Positions 27,174-36,045 of a DNA stretch of 64,000 bases are shown in pieces. The notes below the pieces were generated by a model that was given only the letters and a program-made list of their open reading frames with translations, had not been told where the DNA came from and did not search any database. The stretch spans positions 31,462 to 95,461 of the forward strand of contig NZ_JARIEA010000001.1 in assembly GCF_029267015.1 (NCBI RefSeq), read 5' to 3'. This DNA comes from Sporosarcina ureae. GTDB lineage: Bacteria > Bacillota > Bacilli > Bacillales_A > Planococcaceae. Every line of letters starts with the position of its first letter. Position 1 is the stretch's first letter. A program made the position numbers and the translations under genes.

Positions 27174-28439
27174 ATGAAATCAGAAAAGAGTATTGGCAGA
27201 GGTAGAGGAAATAGTTTCTTTGATTTTATAGGCATGTTGATTTTAGCGTTGTATTGTATGAACTTTTTAAACAAAGGAATTTATATACCTCTCGCAATTT
27301 TCCCTATAATACTCATTTGTTTATTTGCTCTTAAATACAACCCGGAATTTACTCTTACGTTACTAACGTTAACAGGGTTTTGTGTCGTTTATGCTGTCGT
27401 ACATTATTTTTATCACTTTAGTTCAAAAGGTATTATTATTATGTATTTGACATACCCTATCACTTTATATGTTCTTGGTTATATAGTGACACGTGGGGAA
27501 AGCAAGAAAATGTACCAGTATCTAGTTGTAATTATTGTTTCTTTTACCTTAGTAGGATTTCTGAGCTTGATGAATACTGTTTCAATTTATGGTGACATGA
27601 CTAACGCGATCCAAGCATTTGGAGGAAGAAGACTAGTAATGAATATATGGGATAACAGCCTCATTTCAGCTACTGGAATAAATACCAGTTTATCTTTTGG
27701 ACTAGCGATGTTACCTATAATATTTTTAAAAGACAAAGGGAATAAAAAAAGTAATATTGTAAGAGTAATTGCTTTTTTAAGCTTCTTAGCATCAACGTAT
27801 TGTGTAATTCAGCTTGGCAATAGAACAGGATTAGGAATAATTATATTATCCATTTTAGTAGCTTTTTTTTTAATCCACAATAACGGAAAGAAAATATTGG
27901 TAATTTCGACGTCTGTAACTATTTTTTTTATTATGAAAATAGGATTTGATAAAGATATATTGGGAATTCGATCAGCATGGGAGACTACACTTCTCTATGC
28001 AAGGTTAGAATCAGCTGAACTTGGTTCAGATTCTAGAATTACTACCTGGTTAGACACACTAAATGGGCTGGTTGTAAATCCTATGGGTGGCAAAGAAACG
28101 TCGATATCAATAACATATGCACATAATTTATGGTTAGATGTAGCATTTGAAGGTGGAATATTCCCATTCGCTTTATTAATTATCTTCACTATAATTTCTA
28201 TTATTTCATTAGTTCAATTCCAGAAATATAAACACCCTCTTATTTTACAGGGACTAGTATTAACTATAATTACTGCGTTTTTTATAACATTCATGGTGGA
28301 ACCTATTATTCAAGGATGGTTTACCTACTTTAATATATTTTGTTTTATCGTCGGTATGATGCAAAGAAATAATCTAGGTTATAGAAGAAATATTACTAAT
28401 GATAAATTTATAGAAGCCTATCCAGTCAAATGGTTGTAA
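27174..28439 (+). CDS. wzy: O-antigen/EPS polymerase (Wzy-like)
   Basis: A 421-residue polytopic protein with roughly ten to eleven membrane spans and a large loop (about residues 265-320, RLESAELGSDSRITTWLDTL, then an AHNLWLD motif). This is the architecture of Wzy/O-antigen ligase-family proteins. Sequence conservation in the family is low, so the assignment rests on topology, the loop motif and its place between glycosyltransferases and the Wzx flippase. It would polymerise the exported repeat units. The start follows a GGGGGG-rich site. Confidence 0.82.
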   Translation: MKSEKSIGRGRGNSFFDFIGMLILALYCMNFLNKGIYIPLAIFPIILICLFALKYNPEFTLTLLTLTGFCVVYAVVHYFYHFSSKGIIIMYLTYPITLYVLGYIVTRGESKKMYQYLVVIIVSFTLVGFLSLMNTVSIYGDMTNAIQAFGGRRLVMNIWDNSLISATGINTSLSFGLAMLPIIFLKDKGNKKSNIVRVIAFLSFLASTYCVIQLGNRTGLGIIILSILVAFFLIHNNGKKILVISTSVTIFFIMKIGFDKDILGIRSAWETTLLYARLESAELGSDSRITTWLDTLNGLVVNPMGGKETSISITYAHNLWLDVAFEGGIFPFALLIIFTIISIISLVQFQKYKHPLILQGLVLTIITAFFITFMVEPIIQGWFTYFNIFCFIVGMMQRNNLGYRRNITNDKFIEAYPVKWL

Positions 28440-28488
28440 TCTCTGAGAAACATACAATTACGTTGTTATATTAAAGGAGGCTCAGATT

Positions 28489-29766
28489 ATGAAGATCATG
28501 TGGATTACAAATATTGTTATTGGTTCAATTCATCAAATGTTATATGGGAGAGCATCCAATGGGTTCTGGATGGACGCACTACTCAAAGATTTTATAAGTG
28601 AAGGAGAACATGAATTACTTATAGTTACAACGGGCAGAAATAAGAAGCATATCTACTTGGAAAAAAAGAATGTTAAATATTATATCTTTCCAGGTGGTTA
28701 TCCATTTGAATATAATCATGAAAACAAAAGAAATATGATGGACTGGGAGAGGTTAATACAAAAAGAAAAGCCAGATATAATACAGGTTTGGGGAAGTGAA
28801 TACACCCATGGATTGGCTGCGTTACGAGTTGCTCCAAATATTCCGTCAGTAATATTTATACAAGGTATATTAGCGGCAATAGCTAAATATTACGAGGCGG
28901 GTATTAATTACAAAGAGTTAAAAAAGAATAGGACGATCAGAGATATTATAAAAGGTGATTCAGTGCTTTCTCAAAAGAATAAATACTTGAAGAATAGTAA
29001 TTACGAGAAAGAGTTGCTTAAGCTTTCTGGGAATATAATTAGTGAGAACTTGTGGACAGTTGCAAACTGTAAAGAAATTATTTCAGATATCAAAGTTTAT
29101 TACTGTCCTTTAAATATCAATGACGTATTCAGTGAGTATCGATGGATACATAAAGCTATTAAGCCCCATACTATCATGTGTAATGCATCGGGGTATCCCT
29201 TAAAAGGGTTACACATGATTTTAGAGGCGTTATATTTGGTGAAGCAAGAGTATCCAAATGTGAGGTTAACTGTTCCGGGCAATTCAATGATCAGTGATAA
29301 AAGCATAAAAGGTAAGTTGAAAAAGTCTGGCTATATGAAATATATTGAGAGACAAATAGAAAGACTGGGACTTTCCGATAACATTGAATTTACCGGAAAA
29401 GTTACACCTCGAGAAATGGCTAAAAGAATGTCAAAAGTGAATGTCTTTGTATTGTCTTCTGCTATAGAAAATCAATCTAGTACATTAAAAGAAGCGATGA
29501 TGGTTGGAACCCCGTGTATAGCTAGCAGTGTTGGAGGGATACCTGAATATGCTTCACATGAAAAGAATGCTTTACTTTATCGATTTGAAGAATATGAATT
29601 GCTAGCTGAATATATTAGTATAATATTCCGCGATGAACAGTTTGCATCTAGGTTATCTATCAATGCCTTAGAAGAGATTAATAAACTTCATGATCATCGC
29701 CAGATTTATAAAAAAGTTATTAATATTTATACAGATATGGTAAATACAGAAATGGACCTACAATAG
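28489..29766 (+). CDS. GT4 glycosyltransferase
   Basis: A 425-residue GT-B glycosyltransferase, paralogous to the one at 24162. Core motifs are CNASGYPLKGLHMILEALYLV, IEFTGKVTPREMAKRM and LSSAIENQSSTLKEAMMVG followed by TPCIASSVGGIPEY. The N-terminal acceptor domain begins MKIMWITNIVIGSIHQMLYG. The start has AAAGGAGG 9 bases upstream. Linkage and sugars cannot be read from sequence. Confidence 0.88.
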   Translation: MKIMWITNIVIGSIHQMLYGRASNGFWMDALLKDFISEGEHELLIVTTGRNKKHIYLEKKNVKYYIFPGGYPFEYNHENKRNMMDWERLIQKEKPDIIQVWGSEYTHGLAALRVAPNIPSVIFIQGILAAIAKYYEAGINYKELKKNRTIRDIIKGDSVLSQKNKYLKNSNYEKELLKLSGNIISENLWTVANCKEIISDIKVYYCPLNINDVFSEYRWIHKAIKPHTIMCNASGYPLKGLHMILEALYLVKQEYPNVRLTVPGNSMISDKSIKGKLKKSGYMKYIERQIERLGLSDNIEFTGKVTPREMAKRMSKVNVFVLSSAIENQSSTLKEAMMVGTPCIASSVGGIPEYASHEKNALLYRFEEYELLAEYISIIFRDEQFASRLSINALEEINKLHDHRQIYKKVINIYTDMVNTEMDLQ

Positions 29767-29816
29767 TACTTGTTGAATTGTTGACACAGACCACGAATAA
29801 GAAATGGGGTAACAAT

Positions 29817-30980
29817 ATGAAAGTTACATTCTACTCAAATTTTTTGAGTCATCATCAGTTACCATTTTGCAATGAAATGTATGAAAAGCTAGGCAAGGAC
29901 TTTAAGTTTGTTGCGACAGAGCCGATACATGAAGAGCGATTAGAGTTAGGATATGAAGATATGAGTGAAAAGTACCCCTTTTCCTTAAACGCTTATACGA
30001 ATGAAGAAAGTTATGACAAAGCTCTTCAGTTAGGAGAAGACAGTGAAATTGTTATTATTGGTTCCGCGCCAGCTATCTTTACTAATAAGAGATTGAAACA
30101 GAACAAAATAACGTTTCGATACTCTGAGAGGATTTTTAAAAGAGGACGTTATAGAATTATAAGTCCAAGGTCATTCATTCCTTTAGTAAGGGACCATACG
30201 CGTTATATGAATAAAAATGTTTATATGCTATGTGCCAGTGCATATACTGCTGCAGATTTTAAATTAGTTAGGGCATACAAGAAAAAGGCTTTTAAATGGG
30301 GATATTTTCCTGAGGTAAAGCAGCATGATTTAAAAATATTAATGGAAAAGAAAAAAAATATAGTTCCTAAGATATTATGGGTAGGAAGATTATTAGAATT
30401 AAAACATCCAGAACAGGCTGTAAAGATAGCTGCTATGTTAAAGGCTAGCGATTATTCTTTTCACATGGATATCATCGGTTCAGGAGAAATGGAAAATGAG
30501 TTGAAAGAAATGATAAAGAAATATGAACTTACTAGTCATATAGAGGTGCTAGGTAACATGAAGCCTGAACAAGTTAGAATTCATATGGAAAAAGCAAATA
30601 TCTATTTATTCACTAGTGACTTTAATGAGGGATGGGGAGCAGTTTTAAATGAAGCAATGAATAGTGGGTGTGCCGTAGTTGCAAGTCATGCCATTGGTTC
30701 CGTGCCATTTTTGCTCGAACAAAATAAAAATGGATTGATTTATAAAAATGGTGATTTAAATCATCTTTACAAATGTGTTACTAGTTTATTAGACAATAGT
30801 TATTTTGCAGAAAAATTGGGCACTGAAGCATACAACACATTATATGAAACATGGAATGCAAGATTTGCAACAACTCGATTGATAGCTTTGTTTGAGTCTT
30901 TACTTGACGGAGTGCAACTTGAATATGAACAAGGTCCCTGCAGTCAGTCAGAAATAATATCACATAAGTATATATATTAG
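29817..30980 (+). CDS. GT4 glycosyltransferase
   Basis: A 387-residue GT4 glycosyltransferase. Motifs are KILWVGRLLELKHPEQAVKI, MDIIGSGEMENELKEM, IEVLGNMKPEQVR, and FTSDFNEGWGAVLNEAMNSG with the conserved EGWG donor-site glutamate. ATG 29817 has only a weak ATGGGG site but begins the family-typical MKVTFYSNFLSHHQLPF; upstream in-frame codons are unlikely to be translated. It is the fifth dedicated glycosyltransferase of the locus. Confidence 0.86.
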   Translation: MKVTFYSNFLSHHQLPFCNEMYEKLGKDFKFVATEPIHEERLELGYEDMSEKYPFSLNAYTNEESYDKALQLGEDSEIVIIGSAPAIFTNKRLKQNKITFRYSERIFKRGRYRIISPRSFIPLVRDHTRYMNKNVYMLCASAYTAADFKLVRAYKKKAFKWGYFPEVKQHDLKILMEKKKNIVPKILWVGRLLELKHPEQAVKIAAMLKASDYSFHMDIIGSGEMENELKEMIKKYELTSHIEVLGNMKPEQVRIHMEKANIYLFTSDFNEGWGAVLNEAMNSGCAVVASHAIGSVPFLLEQNKNGLIYKNGDLNHLYKCVTSLLDNSYFAEKLGTEAYNTLYETWNARFATTRLIALFESLLDGVQLEYEQGPCSQSEIISHKYIY

Positions 30981-31050
30981 ATTTGATAAGTTGAGCTCCT
31001 ATTCTAAAAAATCATAAGAGCTGAAGCAGTAAAAAGTAGGAGTGGTGTGT

Positions 31051-32577
31051 ATGGCCAAAGAACAAATAAAATCAGGAGCACTTCTATCATATATCAATAT
31101 TATTTTGACTACCTTTAGCGGGTTGTTATTCACACCATTCCTGCTACGGCAACTTGGTCAATCTGAATATGGATTATATATGTTAATCGGATCAATCGTA
31201 GGTTATATTGCAATTATGGATTTCGGTTTACACAATACTATGTATCGATTTATTTCAAAATATCAAAGTGAGAAAAATTATATTAAGCAAGAGAATTTCT
31301 TAGCTACTACATTTTTAATTTATGGTGTAATTTCTCTTTTGGTACTACTAATTGGCACGATACTGGTCATGAATTTGGATATCTTTTTTGCTCATTCGCT
31401 TACGGAATCCGAGTTCGCCAAAGCAAAGATCATGGCTGCTATTTTAGTTTTTAATTTAACGTTATCACTTCCCCTGGGTGCATTTCACTTTATCGCCAAT
31501 GGTTATGGAAGATTTGTCTTTGTGAATACAATAGGCATTATTAGAATATTTTTACGTATTAGTGTCCTTATCGCTCTTTTGTTGTTGGGTTATAAATCAA
31601 TTGCCATTGTCATAATAGATACCATTTTAAATATTGGAATCGGAATTGTCTACGCTATATATTGCTTTAGGTACCTTAAACTCAAAATCAAACTTTATGT
31701 GTTCGATAAAGATTTTATTAAAGAAATTATGAATTATTCATTTTATATTTTCATAACGGCAATTGTGAACCAGCTTTTTTGGAGGATTGGTCAAGTTTCA
31801 TTGGGTATTTATAGCAGTACTGCTTCGGTAGCAATATATGCTTTATCTATCACTCTTGTAATCTACTATCAACAACTATCGTTGGCAATCTCGAATGTCT
31901 TTATGCCAAAAGTATCGAACATGGTTAGTGAAGGGGCAAGTGGAGAGATGTTAACCGATTTAATGATTAGGATTGGGCGTATTCAATTTGTGATATTGGG
32001 TATTGTCTTATCGGGTTTCATGGTAACAGGGCGTTCTTTCATACAATTATGGGCAGGAGGGGAATATCGTGACGTATATTGGATTACTTTACTAATTTTT
32101 ATACCCGTGACAGTTCCTATGTTCCAAACTCTTGCGGGTGTGATATTACAGGTTAAAAGCATGCATAGATTTGAAGCCAAATCCTATCTAGTTATGGCGC
32201 TCTTGAATATCCCGTTATCAATTTGGTTAGGAATGATATACGGTCCTCTCGGGATTGGAATTTCTATGGCAGCCTCTATCATTGTCTTTCAAATTATAGT
32301 GATAAATTGGTATTATAAATACAAAATTGGAATTAATGTTTGGAGATTCTTTAAAGAAACATTAAACGGTATACTTCCAACTGTTATTATAACCGTTGTA
32401 CTTGGACAATTTATGAACAGTATGGGCGGACAAGGTTGGTTAATGTTATTAATACAAATGATTTTAGTGGCTATAACGTATATCATTTTACTCTTTATAA
32501 TAGGTTTGAACAGTTCAGAGAGAGCTATATTTAGTGGCTATAGTCTACTTATTAGAAAGAAAATTAAGTATTTGTAG
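31051..32577 (+). CDS. wzx: Polysaccharide flippase (Wzx-like)
   Basis: A 508-residue MOP-superfamily exporter with about 14 membrane spans. The N-terminus (GALLSYINIILTTFSGLLFT, then LGQSEYGLYMLIGSI) and the repeated six-helix pattern match RfbX/Wzx-type lipid-linked repeat-unit flippases. It moves undecaprenyl-PP-oligosaccharides across the membrane for Wzy. ATG 31051 lies 9 bases after TAGGAG; GTG 31042 would start too close. A hairpin terminator follows at once, ending the locus. Confidence 0.9.
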   Translation: MAKEQIKSGALLSYINIILTTFSGLLFTPFLLRQLGQSEYGLYMLIGSIVGYIAIMDFGLHNTMYRFISKYQSEKNYIKQENFLATTFLIYGVISLLVLLIGTILVMNLDIFFAHSLTESEFAKAKIMAAILVFNLTLSLPLGAFHFIANGYGRFVFVNTIGIIRIFLRISVLIALLLLGYKSIAIVIIDTILNIGIGIVYAIYCFRYLKLKIKLYVFDKDFIKEIMNYSFYIFITAIVNQLFWRIGQVSLGIYSSTASVAIYALSITLVIYYQQLSLAISNVFMPKVSNMVSEGASGEMLTDLMIRIGRIQFVILGIVLSGFMVTGRSFIQLWAGGEYRDVYWITLLIFIPVTVPMFQTLAGVILQVKSMHRFEAKSYLVMALLNIPLSIWLGMIYGPLGIGISMAASIIVFQIIVINWYYKYKIGINVWRFFKETLNGILPTVIITVVLGQFMNSMGGQGWLMLLIQMILVAITYIILLFIIGLNSSERAIFSGYSLLIRKKIKYL

Positions 32578-32580
32578 TAA

Positions 32581-32630
32581 AGATGACACTTCACGTTGGA
32601 TTTAGTTACGGTGAAGTATCATCTTTTATA
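32581..32630 (+). terminator. Terminator of the polysaccharide locus
   Basis: AGATGA-ACTTCAC pairs with GTGAAGT-TCATCT (single mismatch) and is followed by TTTATA, immediately behind the Wzx gene. Confidence 0.75.
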
Positions 32631-32748
32631 AAGAGTTACGTATAACCATTTGTATTCCATAAAAATGAATAAACTGATTGCATTCTTGATAAAAGTAACT
32701 GTGTAAATTGTGTTAAGTAAATTAAATATACAAATTTGTTCATTTAAA

Positions 32749-32788
32749 AGACTTCAAAACAGAACATCAGTTTGAAGTCTTTTTTTGA
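32749..32788. terminator. Second hairpin terminator
   Basis: AAGACTTCAAA and TTTGAAGTCTT form a long perfect stem with a T7 run behind it (A-run before it). It can serve both strands, including the decayed dehydrogenase read from the right. Confidence 0.8.
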
Positions 32789-33100
32789 CGCTGAAATTCG
32801 TTTTCATATTCTTGGACAGGAATGAGCAATAATTCTCTTCATTCCCTATGTAACCATATCATTCAAGAGTTTATTAGCACGTATACTCAACTCACAATCA
32901 ATCAAACATAACAACAACACAAGACTATCATTAATTTGCCCTTTTTCCATCTTTTCAAGGTAAGCGTCAAACAGTGAACACATATTAATAGAAGTAGATT
33001 CGTGAGATACTCCCATAGAACATATTTTTGGGGTGTTTATTTGAAGAAAAAAGAAAAAGAAGCATACTGTTCTGCAAAAATCGATGAATATCAAAACAGT

Positions 33101-34044
33101 GGACTAGCACTTTTTCAAGAACTGCATTCACATCAGAAAAGTGAGCCGTTTCAATCTGCACCTTTACTTTATCGCGCGCAGCAAAATCCAACGCTTCTTT
33201 CATATCGATTCGTGTTTCAACGATAGAACCTTTTACAGTAATGCCGTTGAGAGTCGTATTAAAGAGAGGAATCGGTAAATCTTCGTGTGAAAGTCCAACT
33301 GCGACTTGTGTACCGCTACGTTTAACTGAACGATATGCTTGATCAAATAGCACTTGGGATACAGCAACGCTAATAGCTGCCTGTACGCCACCGACTTGCT
33401 TTTGAATTGCTTCGGCAGGATCTTCATTTTTGCCGTTCACTATAATGTCGGCTTCGAATTTCTTCGCAAGATCTAATCTTTCATCTGCAATATCTACCGC
33501 TACTATATTGAGCCCCGTAGCCTTCGCATACTGAAACGTTACATGGCCAAATCCACCAATGCTGTAAATCGTGATCCAGTCATCTAGTTTTGCGCCAGAA
33601 ACTTTCAGCGCTTTATATGTTGTCACGCCTGCACACAGAATTGGTGCGGCTTCAACAGAGCTTAGATTTTCAGAGTTCTCCGCGACGTAATCTGCAGCTG
33701 TGATGCAATACTCTGCGTATCCCCCGTCTACTGAATAGCCGCCATTTTCTTGACTATGGCACAGTGTTTCTTTCCCCGGTAGACAATAATCACACTCACC
33801 ACATGCAGAGTAGGACCAAGGTATACCGACACAGTCTTCAATTGTTACAGAAGTGACGTTCGGTCCAACAGCTTCTACTATTCTTACGCCTGACAGGCCA
33901 GTCACCGTTCGTTACGTGTAAGTCTGTATGACAAAAGCCGCATGCCACTAGTTTAACTAATGCCTGACTGGCTCCTAGTGTCGGTTTTGGTGTGTCTTTG
34001 ATATACAACTTTGTCTGGAATTCTTTAACGATCGCTGCTTTCGT
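33101..34044 (-). pseudogene. Decayed zinc alcohol dehydrogenase (AdhP-like)
   Basis: Clear AdhP/AdhT-type medium-chain dehydrogenase sequence in pieces. The N-terminal part (TKAAIVKEF, then [17 protein letters not shown]) starts with ACG where ATG is expected, at 34044. Near 33900 a deletion removes the GHE zinc-ligand region and shifts the frame. The remainder (CGECDYC structural-zinc loop, [12 protein letters not shown] site) is open but ends after LEKVLV near 33101, losing the family C-terminus. Several conserved residues are altered. It would have oxidised ethanol or reduced acetaldehyde; the gene is not functional. Confidence 0.88.
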
Positions 34045-34245
34045 TGTGGTCTGTTTTGTAGTACCTCATGCGTTGCTTTTTTTTGTATTGCTGACTTCAT
34101 GAATGATTCCTCCCTTTTCTCTTACTGACTATCTATATGTTGGGGAAGGGGGATAAGTACAGATGTTGAAAACGTATTGTGTCGTAGCAGAATTGTGTGC
34201 AAATTGCACAGGGACCTGGTACCATTGATGGTTTGAGGTCTCGTT

Positions 34246-34857
34246 TTAGTTAGTAGATTTTAACCCATCCAACACAGCAGAAGTCATACTCTGAATTTCT
34301 ACTACAGGATCCAAACGATCTCTAAATATAATCCAGTCATAAATCGTCCCGCGCATGCAACGTGTGACGAGCATGGATATATAATCAGCTGAAAAGTCTT
34401 GTCTGAATTCATTGCGTTCTATTCCTTCTACGACAAAGGAGTGGATGATTTGATAAAGTTGACGATTTTGATTCGTTAAATAGTGATCGTCGTCGATTGT
34501 TAAGGCGAGTGCGCTTGTGTAGATCGTTTGAATAAAATCTTTCCCCAGGATATCCCGTAAATACGTCATTTGCCCTTTATAAAAATGAATGATTTTTTCT
34601 GAAGCGCTTAATTCAGTTGGAATGCTAGGGACAAAGGATAAATAAAAATTATCGATGTCTTTAAATTTCTCTAGGAAAATGTCGTATTTCGAACTATAGT
34701 GAACATAAAATGCCCCTTTTGAAACATTGCATGCTTTGGCAATACTTTCAACCGTTACGTTATCAAAACCTTTCTCATGGAAAAGCTCCAAGCCTTTTTC
34801 AAGGAGGTTTTTTTTAGTTTCTAATGCTTTTATTTGTCTAGATGTTAGATCTGTCAT
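34246..34857 (-). CDS. TetR-family repressor
   Basis: A 203-residue TetR regulator. The N-terminal helix-turn-helix (TVESIAKACNVSKGAFYVHYSS) is followed by a helical ligand domain with no recognisable specificity. The start has a GAGGAGG site 8 bases upstream. It is divergent from the hydroxyacid dehydrogenase gene at 35104, and a 9-bp inverted repeat lies in the shared promoter region, so it most likely controls that operon and itself. Confidence 0.9.
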   Translation of the reverse strand: MTDLTSRQIKALETKKNLLEKGLELFHEKGFDNVTVESIAKACNVSKGAFYVHYSSKYDIFLEKFKDIDNFYLSFVPSIPTELSASEKIIHFYKGQMTYLRDILGKDFIQTIYTSALALTIDDDHYLTNQNRQLYQIIHSFVVEGIERNEFRQDFSADYISMLVTRCMRGTIYDWIIFRDRLDPVVEIQSMTSAVLDGLKSTN

Positions 34858-34912
34858 ATTCTAATCCTCCTCTACAATGCTTGTTAATTAGTACTATGAT
34901 AGCATATTTAAA

Positions 34913-34958
34913 GAATTTCAATGAATTGGTTGACTATTTTGAAATTCATCGGTATTCT
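34913..34958 (+). promoter_or_regulatory. SigA promoter with inverted repeat (TetR operator candidate)
   Basis: TTGACT (34930-34935), a 17-bp spacer and TATTCT (34953-34958) make a good promoter toward the hydroxyacid dehydrogenase gene. GAATTTCAA (34913-34921) and TTGAAATTC (34939-34947) are exact inverted arms that bracket the -35 and enter the spacer. This is a fitting operator for the divergent TetR gene (inference). Confidence 0.6.
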
Positions 34959-35060
34959 TAAGTGACTGCAGTATGTGACCGTGGTATGTGAAATGTCTAT
35001 TCATACTGTACTAGAGATTTATATATTGTCCAATAGATTTTTATATTTTTTTGCACTAGA

Positions 35061-35074
35061 TGATAACGCTTTCA
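35061..35074 (+). promoter_or_regulatory. Near-consensus cre site
   Basis: TGATAACGCTTTCA differs at one conserved position from the CcpA-binding consensus (TGNAANCGNNNNCA) and lies downstream of the promoter, before the hydroxyacid dehydrogenase gene. It suggests carbon-catabolite repression of this catabolic operon. Confidence 0.5.
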
Positions 35075-35103
35075 TTTTCAGCGAACTAAAAGGAGGAGTA
35101 TGT

Positions 35104-36012
35104 ATGACGAACGAAAAAAAGATTGGGTTTATCGGTCTCGGGAATATGGGTTTCCCGATGGCGGAAAATTTATTGAAAAACGGGTACACAGTCTATGCGT
35201 TGGATATTAATAAGGATTCTGAAAAACGATTTGCGGAACTGGGTGGGCATGTAGGGCTGACAACTGCTTCACTATTGGAAGAAGTAGATCTAGTTTTCAC
35301 TAGTCTACCTACTCCTGCTATTGCTGAAAGTGTTTATTTAGGCGAGGACGGTATTGTTCCTAACGGGATCAAGCCATTGGTCTTAGTGGATTTGAGTACC
35401 ATCTCGCCTGAATTAAATAGAACTATTGAGCAAGAAGCATTGAAGCAAGGGCTAGAATATTTAGGTGCTCCAGTTAGCGGTAGTGTCAGTGGAGCGGTGA
35501 ATGCTACGCTATCGATCATGGTCGGTGGTAAGAAAGAAACTTTTGAATCCGTGTTGCCTTATCTACAAGCTATTGGATCGAACGTATTCCATGTAGGCGA
35601 AGATCCAGGTGTCGGTACAATCGTTAAGCTCATTAATAATATGATGGCAGGTATTCACAATCAAGCCGTGGCAGAAGCACTTTCACTAGCAAAGCTTGCC
35701 GGTGTGGATCAGGATATCGTCTATGACATTGTCAATGTGAGTTCAGGTGCAAGTACGATTCTTACTCGAAATTACAAAACGTATATTTCACAAGATGAGT
35801 ACAATAATGGTGCATTCACTACTTCGTTATTATTAAAAGATTTGAAGCTTGCAAAACATGTGTCCGATTCTCTTGATGGCGAGTTACCGATCGCGTCACA
35901 GTTAATAGAGTACTATGAAGCGGAAGTAGAAAAAGGTCATGCGCATGAGGATATGTCATCTTCTTACTTGATGCTCCAGGATAAGTTAACTAAACAAAAA
36001 CAAAATTCATAA
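35104..36012 (+). CDS. 3-hydroxyisobutyrate dehydrogenase-type enzyme
   Basis: A 302-residue NAD(P)-dependent beta-hydroxyacid dehydrogenase. The Rossmann motif GFIGLGNMGFPMAENLL is at the N-terminus, the substrate-binding block APVSGSVSGAVNATLSIMVGG near residue 120, and the catalytic lysine in VKLINNMM near 175. ATG 35104 follows AAAGGAGGAG. The next gene encodes a semialdehyde dehydrogenase, so the pair would oxidise 3-hydroxyisobutyrate or 3-hydroxypropionate to the semialdehyde and on to an acyl-CoA. Tartronate-semialdehyde reductase is an alternative, favoured slightly by the GntP permease downstream. Confidence 0.88.
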   Translation: MTNEKKIGFIGLGNMGFPMAENLLKNGYTVYALDINKDSEKRFAELGGHVGLTTASLLEEVDLVFTSLPTPAIAESVYLGEDGIVPNGIKPLVLVDLSTISPELNRTIEQEALKQGLEYLGAPVSGSVSGAVNATLSIMVGGKKETFESVLPYLQAIGSNVFHVGEDPGVGTIVKLINNMMAGIHNQAVAEALSLAKLAGVDQDIVYDIVNVSSGASTILTRNYKTYISQDEYNNGAFTTSLLLKDLKLAKHVSDSLDGELPIASQLIEYYEAEVEKGHAHEDMSSSYLMLQDKLTKQKQNS

Positions 36013-36045
36013 TAAAATTGACTATAAACTAGGAGGAATAATACT

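Noticed and set aside
32846..33226. Small frames on both strands at the end of the dehydrogenase pseudogene
   Set aside because: They overlap the decayed gene's tail and have no convincing start signals; part may be debris of another gene but I cannot support one.
34160..34175. TGAAAACGTATTGT as a second cre site
   Set aside because: It misses the conserved CA end and lies between the pseudogene and the TetR stop, away from a promoter.
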